Origin: Hymenobacter sublimis
GTDB lineage: Bacteria > Bacteroidota > Bacteroidia > Cytophagales > Hymenobacteraceae
Length of the DNA stretch: 64,000 nucleotides
Assembly: GCF_023101345.1 (NCBI RefSeq)
Contig: NZ_CP095848.1
Location: 309,501-373,500 of the forward strand
Direction of reading: 5' to 3'
Shown: piece by piece, positions 24,595 through 32,610 of the stretch
Layout of the letters: the number at the start of each line of letters is the position of its first letter
Position numbering within the stretch: the stretch's first letter is position 1
Translations under genes and position numbers: made by a program
Notes under the pieces: model-generated
What the model was told of the DNA's origin: nothing
What the model saw: only the letters and a program-made list of their open reading frames with translations
Databases searched by the model: none

Positions 24595-26265
24595 TTAGAA
24601 ACCGCCCTGACCGGTTACGTTCAGGTTTTCGCCGGTTTCTACGCCCATGAAGGGGTAGCGGTAATCAACGGGCGGCACGAAGGTTTCCTTGATGGCGCGC
24701 GGCGACACCCAGCGCAGCAGGTTCAGCAGGGAGCCAGCCTTGTCGTTGGTGCCGGAAGCGCGGGCGCCGCCGAAGGGCTGCTGTCCTACCACGGCGCCGG
24801 TGGGCTTGTCGTTGATGTAGAAGTTGCCAGCGGCCTGCACCAGCTTCTTCGAGGCCAGCTCAATAGCGTAGCGGTCCTGGGAGAAGATGGCGCCGGTGAG
24901 GGCATAGGGCGAGGTGGAATCCACTACCTCCAGGGTCTGCTCGAACTCTGCTTCCTCGTAGATGTACACCGTTACCACCGGGCCGAACAGCTCGTCGCAC
25001 ATGGTCACGTACTTCGGGTCCTTGGTCACGATAACCGTGGGCTCAATGAAGTAGCCCTTGGACTTATCGTAGCCGCCGCCGGCCACAATTTCAGCGTTGG
25101 CATCAGCCTTGGCACCATCAATGTACTTGGCCAGCTTATCGAAAGAAGCTTCGCTGATAACGGCGTTAATGAAGTTCGAAAAATCCTCCACGTCGCCCAT
25201 TTTAAACGAGGCCAAGTCCTGCTTCACGTAGCCCAGGATTTCACTGGCCAAATTGCTGGGCAGGTAAACGCGTGAGGCGGCCGAGCACTTCTGGCCCTGG
25301 TACTCGAAGGCGCCGCGGGTAATGGCTGTGGCTACCGCCTTGGCGTGGGCCGAAGGGTGAGCCAAAATAAAGTCCTTGCCGCCAGTTTCGCCCACGATGC
25401 GGGGGTAGCTCTTATAGCGCTTGATGTTCTGACCGATGGTCTGCCAGATGTTCTGGAACACGCCCGTGGAGCCGGTGAAGTGAATGCCGGCAAACTGCGG
25501 GTGAGAGAAAATAACCTCACCAGCGGTGGGGCCATCTACATACACTAGGTTGATAACGCCGTCGGGTACGCCAGCCTCCTTAAACAACTCCATCAGCACC
25601 TGGGCTGAGTAAATCTGGGTGTTGGCGGGTTTCCATACCACCACGTTACCCATGAGGGCGGCGGAAGTAGGCAGGTTGCCGGCAATGGAGGTGAAGTTGA
25701 AGGGCGTGAGGGCAAACACGAAGCCTTCCAGCGGGCGGTGCTCTAGGCGGTTCCACATGCCGGGCTGGCTCTGGGGCTGTTGCCCGTACAGCTCCTGCAT
25801 GAAGTGCACGTTGAAGCGGAAAAAATCAATCAGCTCACAGGCTGCGTCGATTTCAGCTTGAAACGCATTCTTGCTCTGGCCCAGCATGGTAGCGGCGTTG
25901 AGGCGGGCCCGGTAGGGGCCAGCCAGCAGCTCAGCGGCTTTCAGGAAGATGGCGGCGCGCTGCTCCCAGGGCAGTTCAGCCCAGGCAGTGCGAGCGGCTA
26001 GGGCGGCGTCAATGGCCTGCTGCACGTGCGAAGCGTCGCCCTCGTGGAAGAAGCCTAGCGTGTGCTGGTGGTCGTGGGGCGGGAAGATGCGCTGGGTTTT
26101 GCCCGTGCGTACTTCCTGGCCGCCAATGTGCATGGGAATGTCGCGCTCCTGCTGCTTGAGCTCCTTCAGGGTCTTGAGCAGCTCGGTGCGCTCGGGCGAG
26201 TTGGGGGCGTACGCCTTAACTGGCTCGTTAATAGGAATAGGAACGTTGAAAAAGCCGTTGGCCAT
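24595..26265 (-). CDS. pruA: 1-pyrroline-5-carboxylate dehydrogenase (L-glutamate gamma-semialdehyde dehydrogenase)
   Basis: 556 residues, the stand-alone P5CDH type common in Bacteroidota. It oxidises glutamate semialdehyde (from proline) to glutamate with NAD+. Catalytic residues: E293 in GETGGKDF and C327 in EYQGQKCSAASR. NAD-binding elements FALTPFNFTSIAGNLPTSAA, VVWKPANTQ and HFTGSTGVF are complete. Near the C-terminus NDKPTGAVVGQQPFGGARAS is the usual anchoring loop. No proline dehydrogenase is next to it. A -7-like TACCTTTG lies 46 bp upstream of the ATG. Confidence 0.96.
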   Translation of the reverse strand: MANGFFNVPIPINEPVKAYAPNSPERTELLKTLKELKQQERDIPMHIGGQEVRTGKTQRIFPPHDHQHTLGFFHEGDASHVQQAIDAALAARTAWAELPWEQRAAIFLKAAELLAGPYRARLNAATMLGQSKNAFQAEIDAACELIDFFRFNVHFMQELYGQQPQSQPGMWNRLEHRPLEGFVFALTPFNFTSIAGNLPTSAALMGNVVVWKPANTQIYSAQVLMELFKEAGVPDGVINLVYVDGPTAGEVIFSHPQFAGIHFTGSTGVFQNIWQTIGQNIKRYKSYPRIVGETGGKDFILAHPSAHAKAVATAITRGAFEYQGQKCSAASRVYLPSNLASEILGYVKQDLASFKMGDVEDFSNFINAVISEASFDKLAKYIDGAKADANAEIVAGGGYDKSKGYFIEPTVIVTKDPKYVTMCDELFGPVVTVYIYEEAEFEQTLEVVDSTSPYALTGAIFSQDRYAIELASKKLVQAAGNFYINDKPTGAVVGQQPFGGARASGTNDKAGSLLNLLRWVSPRAIKETFVPPVDYRYPFMGVETGENLNVTGQGGF

Positions 26266-26311
26266 GCTGATGACTAGTTTTAGGGTGCGTGGATGGTGGA
26301 TGGGGGAGAGG

Positions 26312-26319
26312 CAAAGGTA
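26312..26319 (-). promoter_or_regulatory. Candidate -7 element (TACCTTTG) of pruA
   Basis: Exact TAnnTTTG match on the minus strand, 46 bp before the pruA ATG; no TTTG at the ideal upstream spacing. Confidence 0.5.
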
Positions 26320-26470
26320 GCCAGCAACCGGAAAATAGATTATTGCTTAAGGCCGCTAATGCGCGCCAGGCCACGTGATGTTCTGCGCTCAGGCTTACTC
26401 ACGGCCTTCTTCTGCATCCAAGCTGGCCAGAATTCGTTTGCTTAGGAGTTGTCCTACTTGGTTTTACAAG

Positions 26471-27472
26471 ATGCCTGAAGCTGCCCCTACCTACCGCAAC
26501 CCCGTCTGGGATTTCGACTTTCCCGACCCCACTATTATCCGGGCTTCGGATGGTTTCTACTACGCCTACGGCACCCAAACCAAGCGCCCTGGCAACCTTA
26601 TTGTCAACTTGCAGGTGGCCCGCTCCACCGATTTGGTGCACTGGGACTACCTAGGCGAAGGACTGCCGCAGAAGCCGCTCTGGGCCAGCACAACCCAGAA
26701 GTTCTGGGCCCCGCACGTAAGTGAGCATAACGGTATCTATTACCTTTATTACTCCGCCAAACCCGATACCGGCGCGGGCCTATGCCTGGCCGTGGCTACT
26801 TCCGCTACTGCCGCCGGCCCGTTCGTGGATGTGGGCGCACCGTTGCAACGCGGCGCGGGCTTTCTGGAAATCGACCCTATGGCTTTCGATGACCCCACCA
26901 CCGGCAAGCGTCTGCTTTACTGGGGTTCCGGCTTTGGCCCCATTCGGGTGCGGGAGTTAGCGGAGAACCGGCTGTCTTTTGCTTCTGGCAGCCAGGAAAT
27001 CGTGCTGCTGACGCCCGCCGGAGCCGGCGACCCGCACCGCTACGACCAGCTACTGGAAGGCAGTTGGGTGGTGCTGCGCCAGGGCTGGTACTACCTATTT
27101 TATTCTGGCAACAACTGCTGCGGCCCCGATGCCCACTATGGCGTGCTGGTAGCCCGGTCCCGGGCCGCTACTGGTCCCTTCGAAACGCTAGCCGACGTCA
27201 CCGGTAACCCTTACGTCACGCTGCTAGAAGGCAACCAGCACTGGCACGCCCCCGGTCACAACTGCGTTATCACCGATGCCGCGGGGCAGGATTGGCTGGC
27301 CTACCATGCCATCGACCCCCGGCAACCCACCTTCGATGCCATTGACGACGAGCAAGGCTTCTCCCGCCGCGTGCTGCTCCTAGACCGGCTGGAATACGTG
27401 GCTGGCTGGCCCCGGCTCGTGACGGGCGGCACGCCGTCGTGGCAGGTGCAGCCAGGGCCGGTAGGTGGGTGA
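26471..27472 (+). CDS. Glycoside hydrolase family 43 (arabinanase/xylosidase type)
   Basis: 333 residues from the ATG at 26471 (MPEAAPTYRNPVWDFDFPDP); the frame is open further up but homology begins here. Five-bladed propeller features: catalytic base D19 in FDFPDPTIIRA, the ASDGFYYAYGTQ strand, FLEIDPMAFDDP (transition-state Asp), and E196 in LLEGSWVVLRQGWYYLFYSG as acid. HWHAPGHNCVITDAAGQDWL supplies the central histidine. GH43 enzymes cut arabinan or xylan side chains; the pattern is closest to endo-arabinanase or arabinosidase, exact substrate open. No signal peptide, so it may act inside the cell on imported oligosaccharides. Confidence 0.9.
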   Translation: MPEAAPTYRNPVWDFDFPDPTIIRASDGFYYAYGTQTKRPGNLIVNLQVARSTDLVHWDYLGEGLPQKPLWASTTQKFWAPHVSEHNGIYYLYYSAKPDTGAGLCLAVATSATAAGPFVDVGAPLQRGAGFLEIDPMAFDDPTTGKRLLYWGSGFGPIRVRELAENRLSFASGSQEIVLLTPAGAGDPHRYDQLLEGSWVVLRQGWYYLFYSGNNCCGPDAHYGVLVARSRAATGPFETLADVTGNPYVTLLEGNQHWHAPGHNCVITDAAGQDWLAYHAIDPRQPTFDAIDDEQGFSRRVLLLDRLEYVAGWPRLVTGGTPSWQVQPGPVGG

Positions 27473-27534
27473 GTAAACGACTATTTAGCTCAGCAGAGGC
27501 TGCTAGCAAGTGGTTTGTCTTTGCAGCAAATACT

Positions 27535-28083
27535 TCATACCCGCTCCAACAACTCGCGCACCTGTTGCTCCAGCTCCTGAAATGAGCCGTTGTTGAGGAT
27601 GGTGGCGTCGAAGTGGGGGTAGTCGTCGAGGGCAGTTTCGCTGAGGTGCAGGTCGTCGCGCGTGCCGTCGCCGCGCTGCTGGAGCGGGTCGCCTTCCACG
27701 CGCAGCATCAGCCCGCCGCGGCTACGAATCAGGTCGGCCTCGTTGGGAAAGCGCACATCCGGAATCAGGGTGCATTGCTCCGCCGGTAGGTGGGAGAAGA
27801 AAGCCTGCACCCAAATGTTCGGCTCCCAGTGGCGCAGGGCCAGGCCTACCTGCTGCAGCATTTCGCCGCGGGTGCGGCCAAACGCGGGCAGGCGCTCCGC
27901 TTTGCCCTGCTGGGAAAAGTAAGGCGCCACGCCTTCTCCTGCCAGTGCGGCACATACGGCTTTAATGGGCTCCCCCACGGAGCGAATATGCCATCGGCGC
28001 TCTGGTTGCAACTGCTGCAACAGGCGGGCGATGGTGTCTTTGCCGCTGCCGCGGCGCCCCGAAAAGCCAATGAGTCGTATCAT
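27535..28083 (-). CDS. Deoxynucleoside monophosphate kinase-like P-loop protein
   Basis: 182 residues. Walker A GFSGRRGSGKDT (7-18) at the N-terminus; then VGEPIKAVCAALAG and FGRTRGEMLQQVGLALR, and LIPDVRFPNEADLIRSRGG, which is the phage-type dNMP kinase/adenylate kinase-like pattern (IPDVRFxNE). Such proteins phosphorylate dNMPs or are nucleotide-kinase relatives with unknown substrates; many are phage-borne. It may be a domesticated phage gene, though no other phage gene is near. A TAnnTTTG box ends 5 bp before the ATG, suggesting a leaderless message. Confidence 0.8.
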   Translation of the reverse strand: MIRLIGFSGRRGSGKDTIARLLQQLQPERRWHIRSVGEPIKAVCAALAGEGVAPYFSQQGKAERLPAFGRTRGEMLQQVGLALRHWEPNIWVQAFFSHLPAEQCTLIPDVRFPNEADLIRSRGGLMLRVEGDPLQQRGDGTRDDLHLSETALDDYPHFDATILNNGSFQELEQQVRELLERV

Positions 28084-28088
28084 GACCG

Positions 28089-28096
28089 CAAAGGTA
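28089..28096 (-). promoter_or_regulatory. -7 element (TACCTTTG) abutting a start codon
   Basis: Exact TAnnTTTG match ending 5 bp before the ATG of the dNMP-kinase-like gene; if active, transcription would start at about the A of the ATG. No good -33 box is seen. Confidence 0.45.
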
Positions 28097-28226
28097 AGGA
28101 GCCCGCCGGGTTAGGTCCTGGGTGGAGCTGTCATGTGCCGAGCGCGGGTAGGGTGTTGACTGGGCTCGTAAGGAAGAAACTCAGTTTTCTGGCTTTGCTT
28201 AGGATGGCTGTTTCAGAAAGACACAG

Positions 28227-28922
28227 CTACAGAATGCTCTTCAGCTCACTTAGGCAGCTGATTTCGTAAGTGGTCTGCGCAAAATGACGGCGCTTGTCGG
28301 GGTTGAAATATACCTGGTCGATACCCGCATTGAAGGCGCCTAGCACGTCGCACTCTAGGTTGTCGCCAATCATCAGGCTCTCAACCGGGGTAGCACCGGT
28401 GCGTTCCAAGGCGTGCTGAAAAATGCGGGCGTCGGGCTTGAGGTGGCCGCAGCATTCCGACGTCACGATTTCCTGAAAATAGTCGGTGAGCCGGGAGGAG
28501 TTAAGTTTTACGTACTGAATATCCTTGAAGCCGTTGGTAATTAGGTGCAGGGCGTAGCCTTTGTCGCGCAGGTAATCCAGCACCTCGTAGGTGTAGGGAA
28601 ACACGGCGGTTTTCTGGGGCAGAATTTCGGTGAACTGGGCTGAAATGGCCTCGGGCGAATCGGTTTCCTGCAAACCCAGCTTCACGAACGTGCGCGGGAA
28701 GCGGGTAACCCGTAGCTGCTGCTGGGTAATCTTGCCGCCCTGATACAGCCGCCACAGCCCGTGGTTGATGTCGGAATAAACCCGGATAAAATCCTCCGCG
28801 GTAATGCCGTGCCGGCTCAGCTCGTGCTGCGTGAATAGGTGGCGCAGGGTTTCGTCGGCGTTGGCTTCAAAATCCCAGAGCGTGTGGTCCAGGTCGAAGA
28901 AAAGATGGCGGTACGTTTTCAA
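28227..28922 (-). CDS. HAD family phosphatase, YjjG type (noncanonical pyrimidine nucleotidase)
   Basis: 231 residues. HAD motif I FFDLDHTLWDF (nucleophile D10, acid D12), cap helices with HELSRHGITAEDFI and WRLYQGGKITQQQLR, motif II LITNGF, motif III lysine in the HLKPDARIF block, motif IV MIGDNLECDVLGA. The LDHTLWDFEANADETL start and overall length match YjjG, a 5'-nucleotidase that removes noncanonical pyrimidine nucleotides. Just upstream are tandem AATTAAAAATTGAG/AATTAAAAATGAG words. Confidence 0.9.
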   Translation of the reverse strand: MKTYRHLFFDLDHTLWDFEANADETLRHLFTQHELSRHGITAEDFIRVYSDINHGLWRLYQGGKITQQQLRVTRFPRTFVKLGLQETDSPEAISAQFTEILPQKTAVFPYTYEVLDYLRDKGYALHLITNGFKDIQYVKLNSSRLTDYFQEIVTSECCGHLKPDARIFQHALERTGATPVESLMIGDNLECDVLGAFNAGIDQVYFNPDKRRHFAQTTYEISCLSELKSIL

Positions 28923-28946
28923 TTAAAAATTGAGAATTAAAAATGA
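28920..28946. repeat. Short direct repeat AATTAAAAATGAG
   Basis: Two tandem copies, AATTAAAAATTGAG and AATTAAAAATGAG, directly upstream of the HAD gene start. Such A-rich words are common between Bacteroidota genes; a single half-site is present here. Confidence 0.55.
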
Positions 28947-29000
28947 GGATAGAGCTGCGGATGGCACTGGAGCTAGGCTGAAGGTCCGGTATGTGAGCTT

Positions 29001-29327
29001 TTATTCTATTCGTAACCGCTTGACAACCTGGCCCTCGCCCAGATGTTCCCGCACAATGTCGGCTGCGTCTTTGGGTTTTACGTCGCCGTACACGGTGCCT
29101 TCCGGATGCAGAATGATGGCCGCCCCGGGTCCTTTTTTGCAGTGCTTGCAGAGGTCGAGGCAGTTGCAGGTTTGCACCCGTACTTTGAGCTTTTCGCCGC
29201 CGGTAAAGAGTTTTTTGAGGCCCTGCTTTTTAAGCTCAATCTTCAGCGCCTTCGCTACATCCTTTCCAATTTCATCTTTCTGGGCAGTACAAACAAACAG
29301 GCGGGTAACGGCGGAAGCAGATTTCAT
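29001..29327 (-). CDS. Thioredoxin-like [2Fe-2S] ferredoxin
   Basis: 108 residues. Cysteines C13 (LFVCTAQKDE), C54 and C56 (VQTCNCLDLC), C60 and C63 (CKHCKKGPG) follow the spacing of the (2Fe-2S) ferredoxin domain related to NuoE and to Aquifex thioredoxin-like ferredoxin; ILHPEGTVYGDVKPKDAADI is the usual C-terminal part. It probably carries electrons in the cytoplasm; the partner is not known. It shares strand and spacing (42 bp) with the ArsR gene upstream, so the two may be one transcript. Confidence 0.9.
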   Translation of the reverse strand: MKSASAVTRLFVCTAQKDEIGKDVAKALKIELKKQGLKKLFTGGEKLKVRVQTCNCLDLCKHCKKGPGAAIILHPEGTVYGDVKPKDAADIVREHLGEGQVVKRLRIE

Positions 29328-29369
29328 ACACTAAAAAAGCCAGGAAAAGAGAGAAGCCTGCGCCCCAGC

Positions 29370-29768
29370 TTAGCGGGGTTCGGGCGAGCCGGTCCAGCGG
29401 CGGTTTTGCAGCTTATACGCGGCCAGTTCCCGGTTCGACCAGAGCGTTTGATAAATCTTCTGATCCTGTACCAGCTGCGGGTCCCGTTCCATGTAGCCCA
29501 GCAGTTGGTGCAGAAAATCCTGGGCCTCGTCCTTGATGAAATAAAACACCCAGTTGTCGAGGCGGCGGAAATTTACCAGGCCGGCATTTTTCAGGTACGC
29601 TAGTTGCCGGGAGGTTTTGGTCTGGGTGAAATCCAGCACCTGTTCCAGGTCGGAAATGCACATTTCCTGGTTGCGCCAGAGCAAATGCAGGATGCGCACC
29701 CGGCTCTCATCGCCCAGGGCCTTGAATAGTTGCTGGCCAAATGCAACGGTAAAGTGTTTGAGGCGCAT
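29370..29768 (-). CDS. ArsR/SmtB family transcriptional regulator
   Basis: 132 residues, winged helix-turn-helix: FKALGDESRVRILHLLWRNQ, EMCISDLEQVLDFTQTKTSR (recognition helix), QLAYLKNAGLVNFRRLDNWV (wing). The CISDLE cysteine occupies the position of the alpha-3 metal site in some members, but the canonical CVCD pair is missing, so metal sensing is not assured. It precedes the ferredoxin gene by 42 bp and may control it and itself. Confidence 0.93.
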   Translation of the reverse strand: MRLKHFTVAFGQQLFKALGDESRVRILHLLWRNQEMCISDLEQVLDFTQTKTSRQLAYLKNAGLVNFRRLDNWVFYFIKDEAQDFLHQLLGYMERDPQLVQDQKIYQTLWSNRELAAYKLQNRRWTGSPEPR

Positions 29769-29856
29769 CTTTAGACAAAAGCAGGGAAGGAGGACCGAAC
29801 CAATTGGGGCGGGCCCGAATTTAGGCTAAACCGGGCAGCGGCCCCTGAAAGTGCCG

Positions 29857-29864
29857 TATCTTTG
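29857..29864 (+). promoter_or_regulatory. -7 element (TATCTTTG) that decides the next start codon
   Basis: Exact TAnnTTTG match. It overlaps the upstream end of the downstream open frame, which makes the most upstream start impossible and leaves the ATGs at 29874 or 29883. Confidence 0.6.
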
Positions 29865-29882
29865 TCGTCTGTAATGCCTTGT

Positions 29883-30575
29883 ATGTCTGCTGTGGCTCGA
29901 ATTCGTATTTCTTTCTTACCCGCCCTGCTTGGGTTTCTGCTGGTAGCCTTGCTGCTGGTGCCGGGCCAGGCACGGGCCCAGGGCCAGCGCCGGGTGGTGC
30001 AGTTCACTGGCATCGTGGCCTCTGGCGATTCGTTGCTGGGGGTGCCGGGTGCGGCCATTTTCGTGCCCAAGGCGGGCCGGGGCACGGCCTCCAACCCTTA
30101 CGGCTACTTTTCCCTACCCGTGCTGGCCGGCGACAGTATCGTTATTCGGAGCCTGGGCTACCGTAACCAGTACGTTATCATTCCGGAAGACTATCAGCGC
30201 CAGAGCTACTCCGTTATTGTGCAGCTCAAGGAAGACGCCACCGTGCTGCCCGAAGTGCGCATCTTCCCCTACGCCACCGAAAAAGCTTTCAAGGAAGCCT
30301 TCCTGGCCATGAAAGCCCCCACGGAAAGTGACCGGACGCCTGCCGACAAGCTGAACGAGCAGGTAATGCGCCGCATGTTTAATACCCTACCGGTAACCAG
30401 CATGGGTAACTACCGCCAAACCATGCAAAACCAGCAGTACGATCAGCAGCGCCGTATGGGCATGGGCCCCACCCCCGCTACCAACAACCCCCTGCTCAAC
30501 CCGTTCAGCTGGCTGCAGCTAATCAAACAGGTGAAAGACGGTGAGTTCAAGAAAAAAGAAGGGGTAGACTACTAG
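29883..30575 (+). CDS. Exported CarboxypepD_reg-like domain protein
   Basis: 230 residues from the ATG at 29883 (MSAVARIRISFLPALLGFLL); an ATG three codons earlier is also possible. Signal peptide ends near GQARAQ. The mature N-terminal half is a carboxypeptidase-regulatory-like beta sandwich: VQFTGIVASGDSLLGVPGAA, GTASNPYGYFSLPVLAGDSI, VIRSLGYRNQYVIIP, as in plug-preceding domains of SusC-type proteins. The C-terminal half is helical and polar (MRRMFNTLPVTSMGNYRQTM) and ends with a lysine-rich tail. Its stop codon is the first base of an inverted repeat. Role unknown. Confidence 0.85.
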   Translation: MSAVARIRISFLPALLGFLLVALLLVPGQARAQGQRRVVQFTGIVASGDSLLGVPGAAIFVPKAGRGTASNPYGYFSLPVLAGDSIVIRSLGYRNQYVIIPEDYQRQSYSVIVQLKEDATVLPEVRIFPYATEKAFKEAFLAMKAPTESDRTPADKLNEQVMRRMFNTLPVTSMGNYRQTMQNQQYDQQRRMGMGPTPATNNPLLNPFSWLQLIKQVKDGEFKKKEGVDY

Positions 30576-30805
30576 GTGAACTAGTGAGATGGTGAACTGG
30601 TAAGTCCTGTTAGGGCGAGCCGCGCAACGTTACCCTTCCTCCACGTAGCACTACCCCTTGAGACGTGACAAGCCCTTATTCTCTACACGAGGATAAGGGC
30701 TTGCTATTTTATTGGGGTGGTCACAGCAGTAGAGAGGAAGGATGGCGTCGTACATCGCCCTGACAGAACTCACCATCTCACCATTTCACTAGTTCACCGA
30801 TTCAC
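30575..30805. repeat. GTGAA-word inverted repeat, copy 1
   Basis: Left arm 30575-30617 (GGTGAACTAGTGAGATGGTG, then a block ending TTAGGGCGA) and right arm 30755-30805 (TCGCCCTGACAGAACTCACC, then CATTTCACTAGTTCACCGAT) are inverted copies with a few mismatches. Between them lies a terminator. The left arm starts at the last base of the upstream stop codon. Confidence 0.8.
30669..30713. terminator. Terminator inside the GTGAA repeat
   Basis: CAAGCCCTTAT (30669-30679) and ATAAGGGCTTG (30693-30703) form a perfect 11-bp stem with a 13-nt loop, followed by the T-rich CTATTTTATT. Confidence 0.85.
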
Positions 30806-30894
30806 AACCTCAACCGGCATTTTTCGGTACAGGATTTTGGCACTGTTGCCTTGGTTTGCGGCGCTGCTTGCGGCGCAATTTCCTGTACTGTTTT

Positions 30895-32277
30895 ATGGAT
30901 ACCAATCTTCCGGTTACCTCCCAACCGCGCATTGTTATTATTGGGTGTGGCTTTGCTGGGCTGCGGCTGGCCAAAGACCTGGCCGACTCGCCCGTGCAAG
31001 TGGTGGTTATCGACCGTAACAACTACCACAATTTTCAGCCCTTACTTTACCAAGTTGCCACCGGCGCCCTGGAAGCCGACAGCATTGCCTATCCCATCCG
31101 TAAAATCTTCGCTGGTCAGCAGAACTTCTTTTTCCGCATGGCCGATGTGGAGCGGGTAGATACGGGCCGCAACACAGTAGTGACCAACATCGGCGAAATC
31201 CGCTACGACCACCTGGTAGTAGCCACCGGCTCGCTAACCAACTACTTTGGGCTGGACAGCATTGAGCGCAATGCCATGCAAATCAAGAGCATACCCAACG
31301 CCCTGAACCTGCGCAGCTACTTGTTTCAGAACTTTGAAAAGGCCCTGCTGACCGAAGACCCGGCCCAGCGCCAAGCCTTGCTGAACGTGGTGGTGGTGGG
31401 CGGCGGCCCCACGGGCGTGGAAATCTGCGGCTCCCTGGCCGAAATGCGCAAGGACGTACTACCCCAAGACTACCCCGAGCTCGACTTGAAGCAGATGGAA
31501 ATTTACTTGGTCGAATCGGGGGAGGAAGTGCTAGGGCCCATGTCCAAGGACTCGCAGGTGCAGGCCAAGCAATACCTGGAAGACATGGGTATTCACGTGC
31601 GCCTGAACATGAAAGCCCAACGGTTTGAGAGCGGCAAGCTCTACTATTCCGAAACGGAGTACATCCGCACCGAAAACCTGATTTGGGCAGCCGGCGTGAA
31701 CGGGGCCGCCGTGGAGGGCCTGCCGGAAGCGGCCGTGGCCCGCAACAAGCGCATCAACGTGGATACCGTAAACCGGGTGCTAGGCTTTCAGAACGTGTAC
31801 GCCATCGGGGATGTGGCCAACATGGTGACGGAGGAAATGCCCCGCGGCTACCCCATGTTGGCTCCGGTAGCTATCCAGCAGGCCGAACAGCTGGCCGACA
31901 ACTTCAAGCGCTTGTTCCAGGGCGAAGCCTTGAAGCCCTTCAAGTACCTCAACAAAGGCAGCATGGCTATTGTGGGCCGCAACCGTGCCGTGGTTGATTT
32001 GCCTGGCAACCGGCACTTTGGCGGTTTCTTGGGTTGGCTCACCTGGCTATTCGTGCACTTGCTTACACTGGTCGGGTTCCGCAACAAGGTGGTGACGCTG
32101 GTAGGCTGGGCCATCAGCTATTTCAGCTCCGACAAAGCCCTGCGCCTTATCATCCGGCCCTATAAGCGCAACGATTTCAAGGACGACAAGGGCAAACCCT
32201 CTGCCCAGCAAAACGCCTCCACTCCCCAGTATAACCCCTCGGTGCCCACGCCTACTGCTGCTGTAGTTGGGGGGTAG
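30895..32277 (+). CDS. ndh: Type II NADH:quinone oxidoreductase (NDH-2)
   Basis: 460 residues from the ATG at 30895 (MDTNLPVTSQPRIVIIG). Two dinucleotide folds: FAD site IIGCGFAGLRLAKDL (residues 15-29) and NADH site VVVVGGGPTGVEICGSLAEM (about 165-185). The late motifs NVYAIGDVANM (FAD) and APVAIQQAEQLADNF (quinone helix) are present, then hydrophobic C-terminal segments (GGFLGWLTWLFVHLLTLVGF) for membrane docking, and a Pro/Thr-rich tail. It oxidises NADH without pumping protons, complementing complex I encoded 7 kb away. Full length for the family; monotopic on the cytoplasmic face. Confidence 0.93.
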   Translation: MDTNLPVTSQPRIVIIGCGFAGLRLAKDLADSPVQVVVIDRNNYHNFQPLLYQVATGALEADSIAYPIRKIFAGQQNFFFRMADVERVDTGRNTVVTNIGEIRYDHLVVATGSLTNYFGLDSIERNAMQIKSIPNALNLRSYLFQNFEKALLTEDPAQRQALLNVVVVGGGPTGVEICGSLAEMRKDVLPQDYPELDLKQMEIYLVESGEEVLGPMSKDSQVQAKQYLEDMGIHVRLNMKAQRFESGKLYYSETEYIRTENLIWAAGVNGAAVEGLPEAAVARNKRINVDTVNRVLGFQNVYAIGDVANMVTEEMPRGYPMLAPVAIQQAEQLADNFKRLFQGEALKPFKYLNKGSMAIVGRNRAVVDLPGNRHFGGFLGWLTWLFVHLLTLVGFRNKVVTLVGWAISYFSSDKALRLIIRPYKRNDFKDDKGKPSAQQNASTPQYNPSVPTPTAAVVGG

Positions 32278-32349
32278 TAAAAGGATGGTAGAGACGCGGT
32301 ACCTAGCTCGACTGACCTACTGCTCGCGTTGTTGCTCATGTAGTTTAAT

Positions 32350-32449
32350 CTGTCAATCCAAGTAGAGCGAGGAATCTGAGCCAAGTCGTTGAGAGGCTAA
32401 TCCAGATTCCTCGTCGCTGCTGGATGCGCACATTTCTCGGAATGACAGT
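32350..32449. repeat. GTCAT-type inverted repeat, copy 2
   Basis: Left arm from 32350 (CTGTCAATCCAAGTAGAGCG then AGGAATCTG) and right arm from 32403 (CAGATTCCTCGTCGCTGCTG then GATGC..., ending TCGGAATGACAG) pair over the CGAGGAATCTG and CTGTCAxTCC ends, with mismatches and a small insertion. Same design as the copies at 18692 and 62216. Confidence 0.65.
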
Positions 32450-32470
32450 TGATAACGCAGTTGATGAAAA

Positions 32471-32500
32471 GGCCCCGCCCCACCCGGCGGGGTCTTTTTT
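32471..32500 (+). terminator. Terminator after ndh
   Basis: GGCCCCGCC (32471-32479), loop CCACCC, GGCGGGGTC (32486-32494), one wobble, then T6. It lies about 190 bp beyond the ndh stop, after the repeat. Confidence 0.85.
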
Positions 32501-32610
32501 GTACCTCATCCGTGGAGAAGGCCCCTGCGGCGTTGTATCTTCAGGAAGAAGTGGGGGCAACCTCTCCGGCGGCTCCTTGTCCTTGTTGGCATTCTTTTCT
32601 ACCCCTCTAT

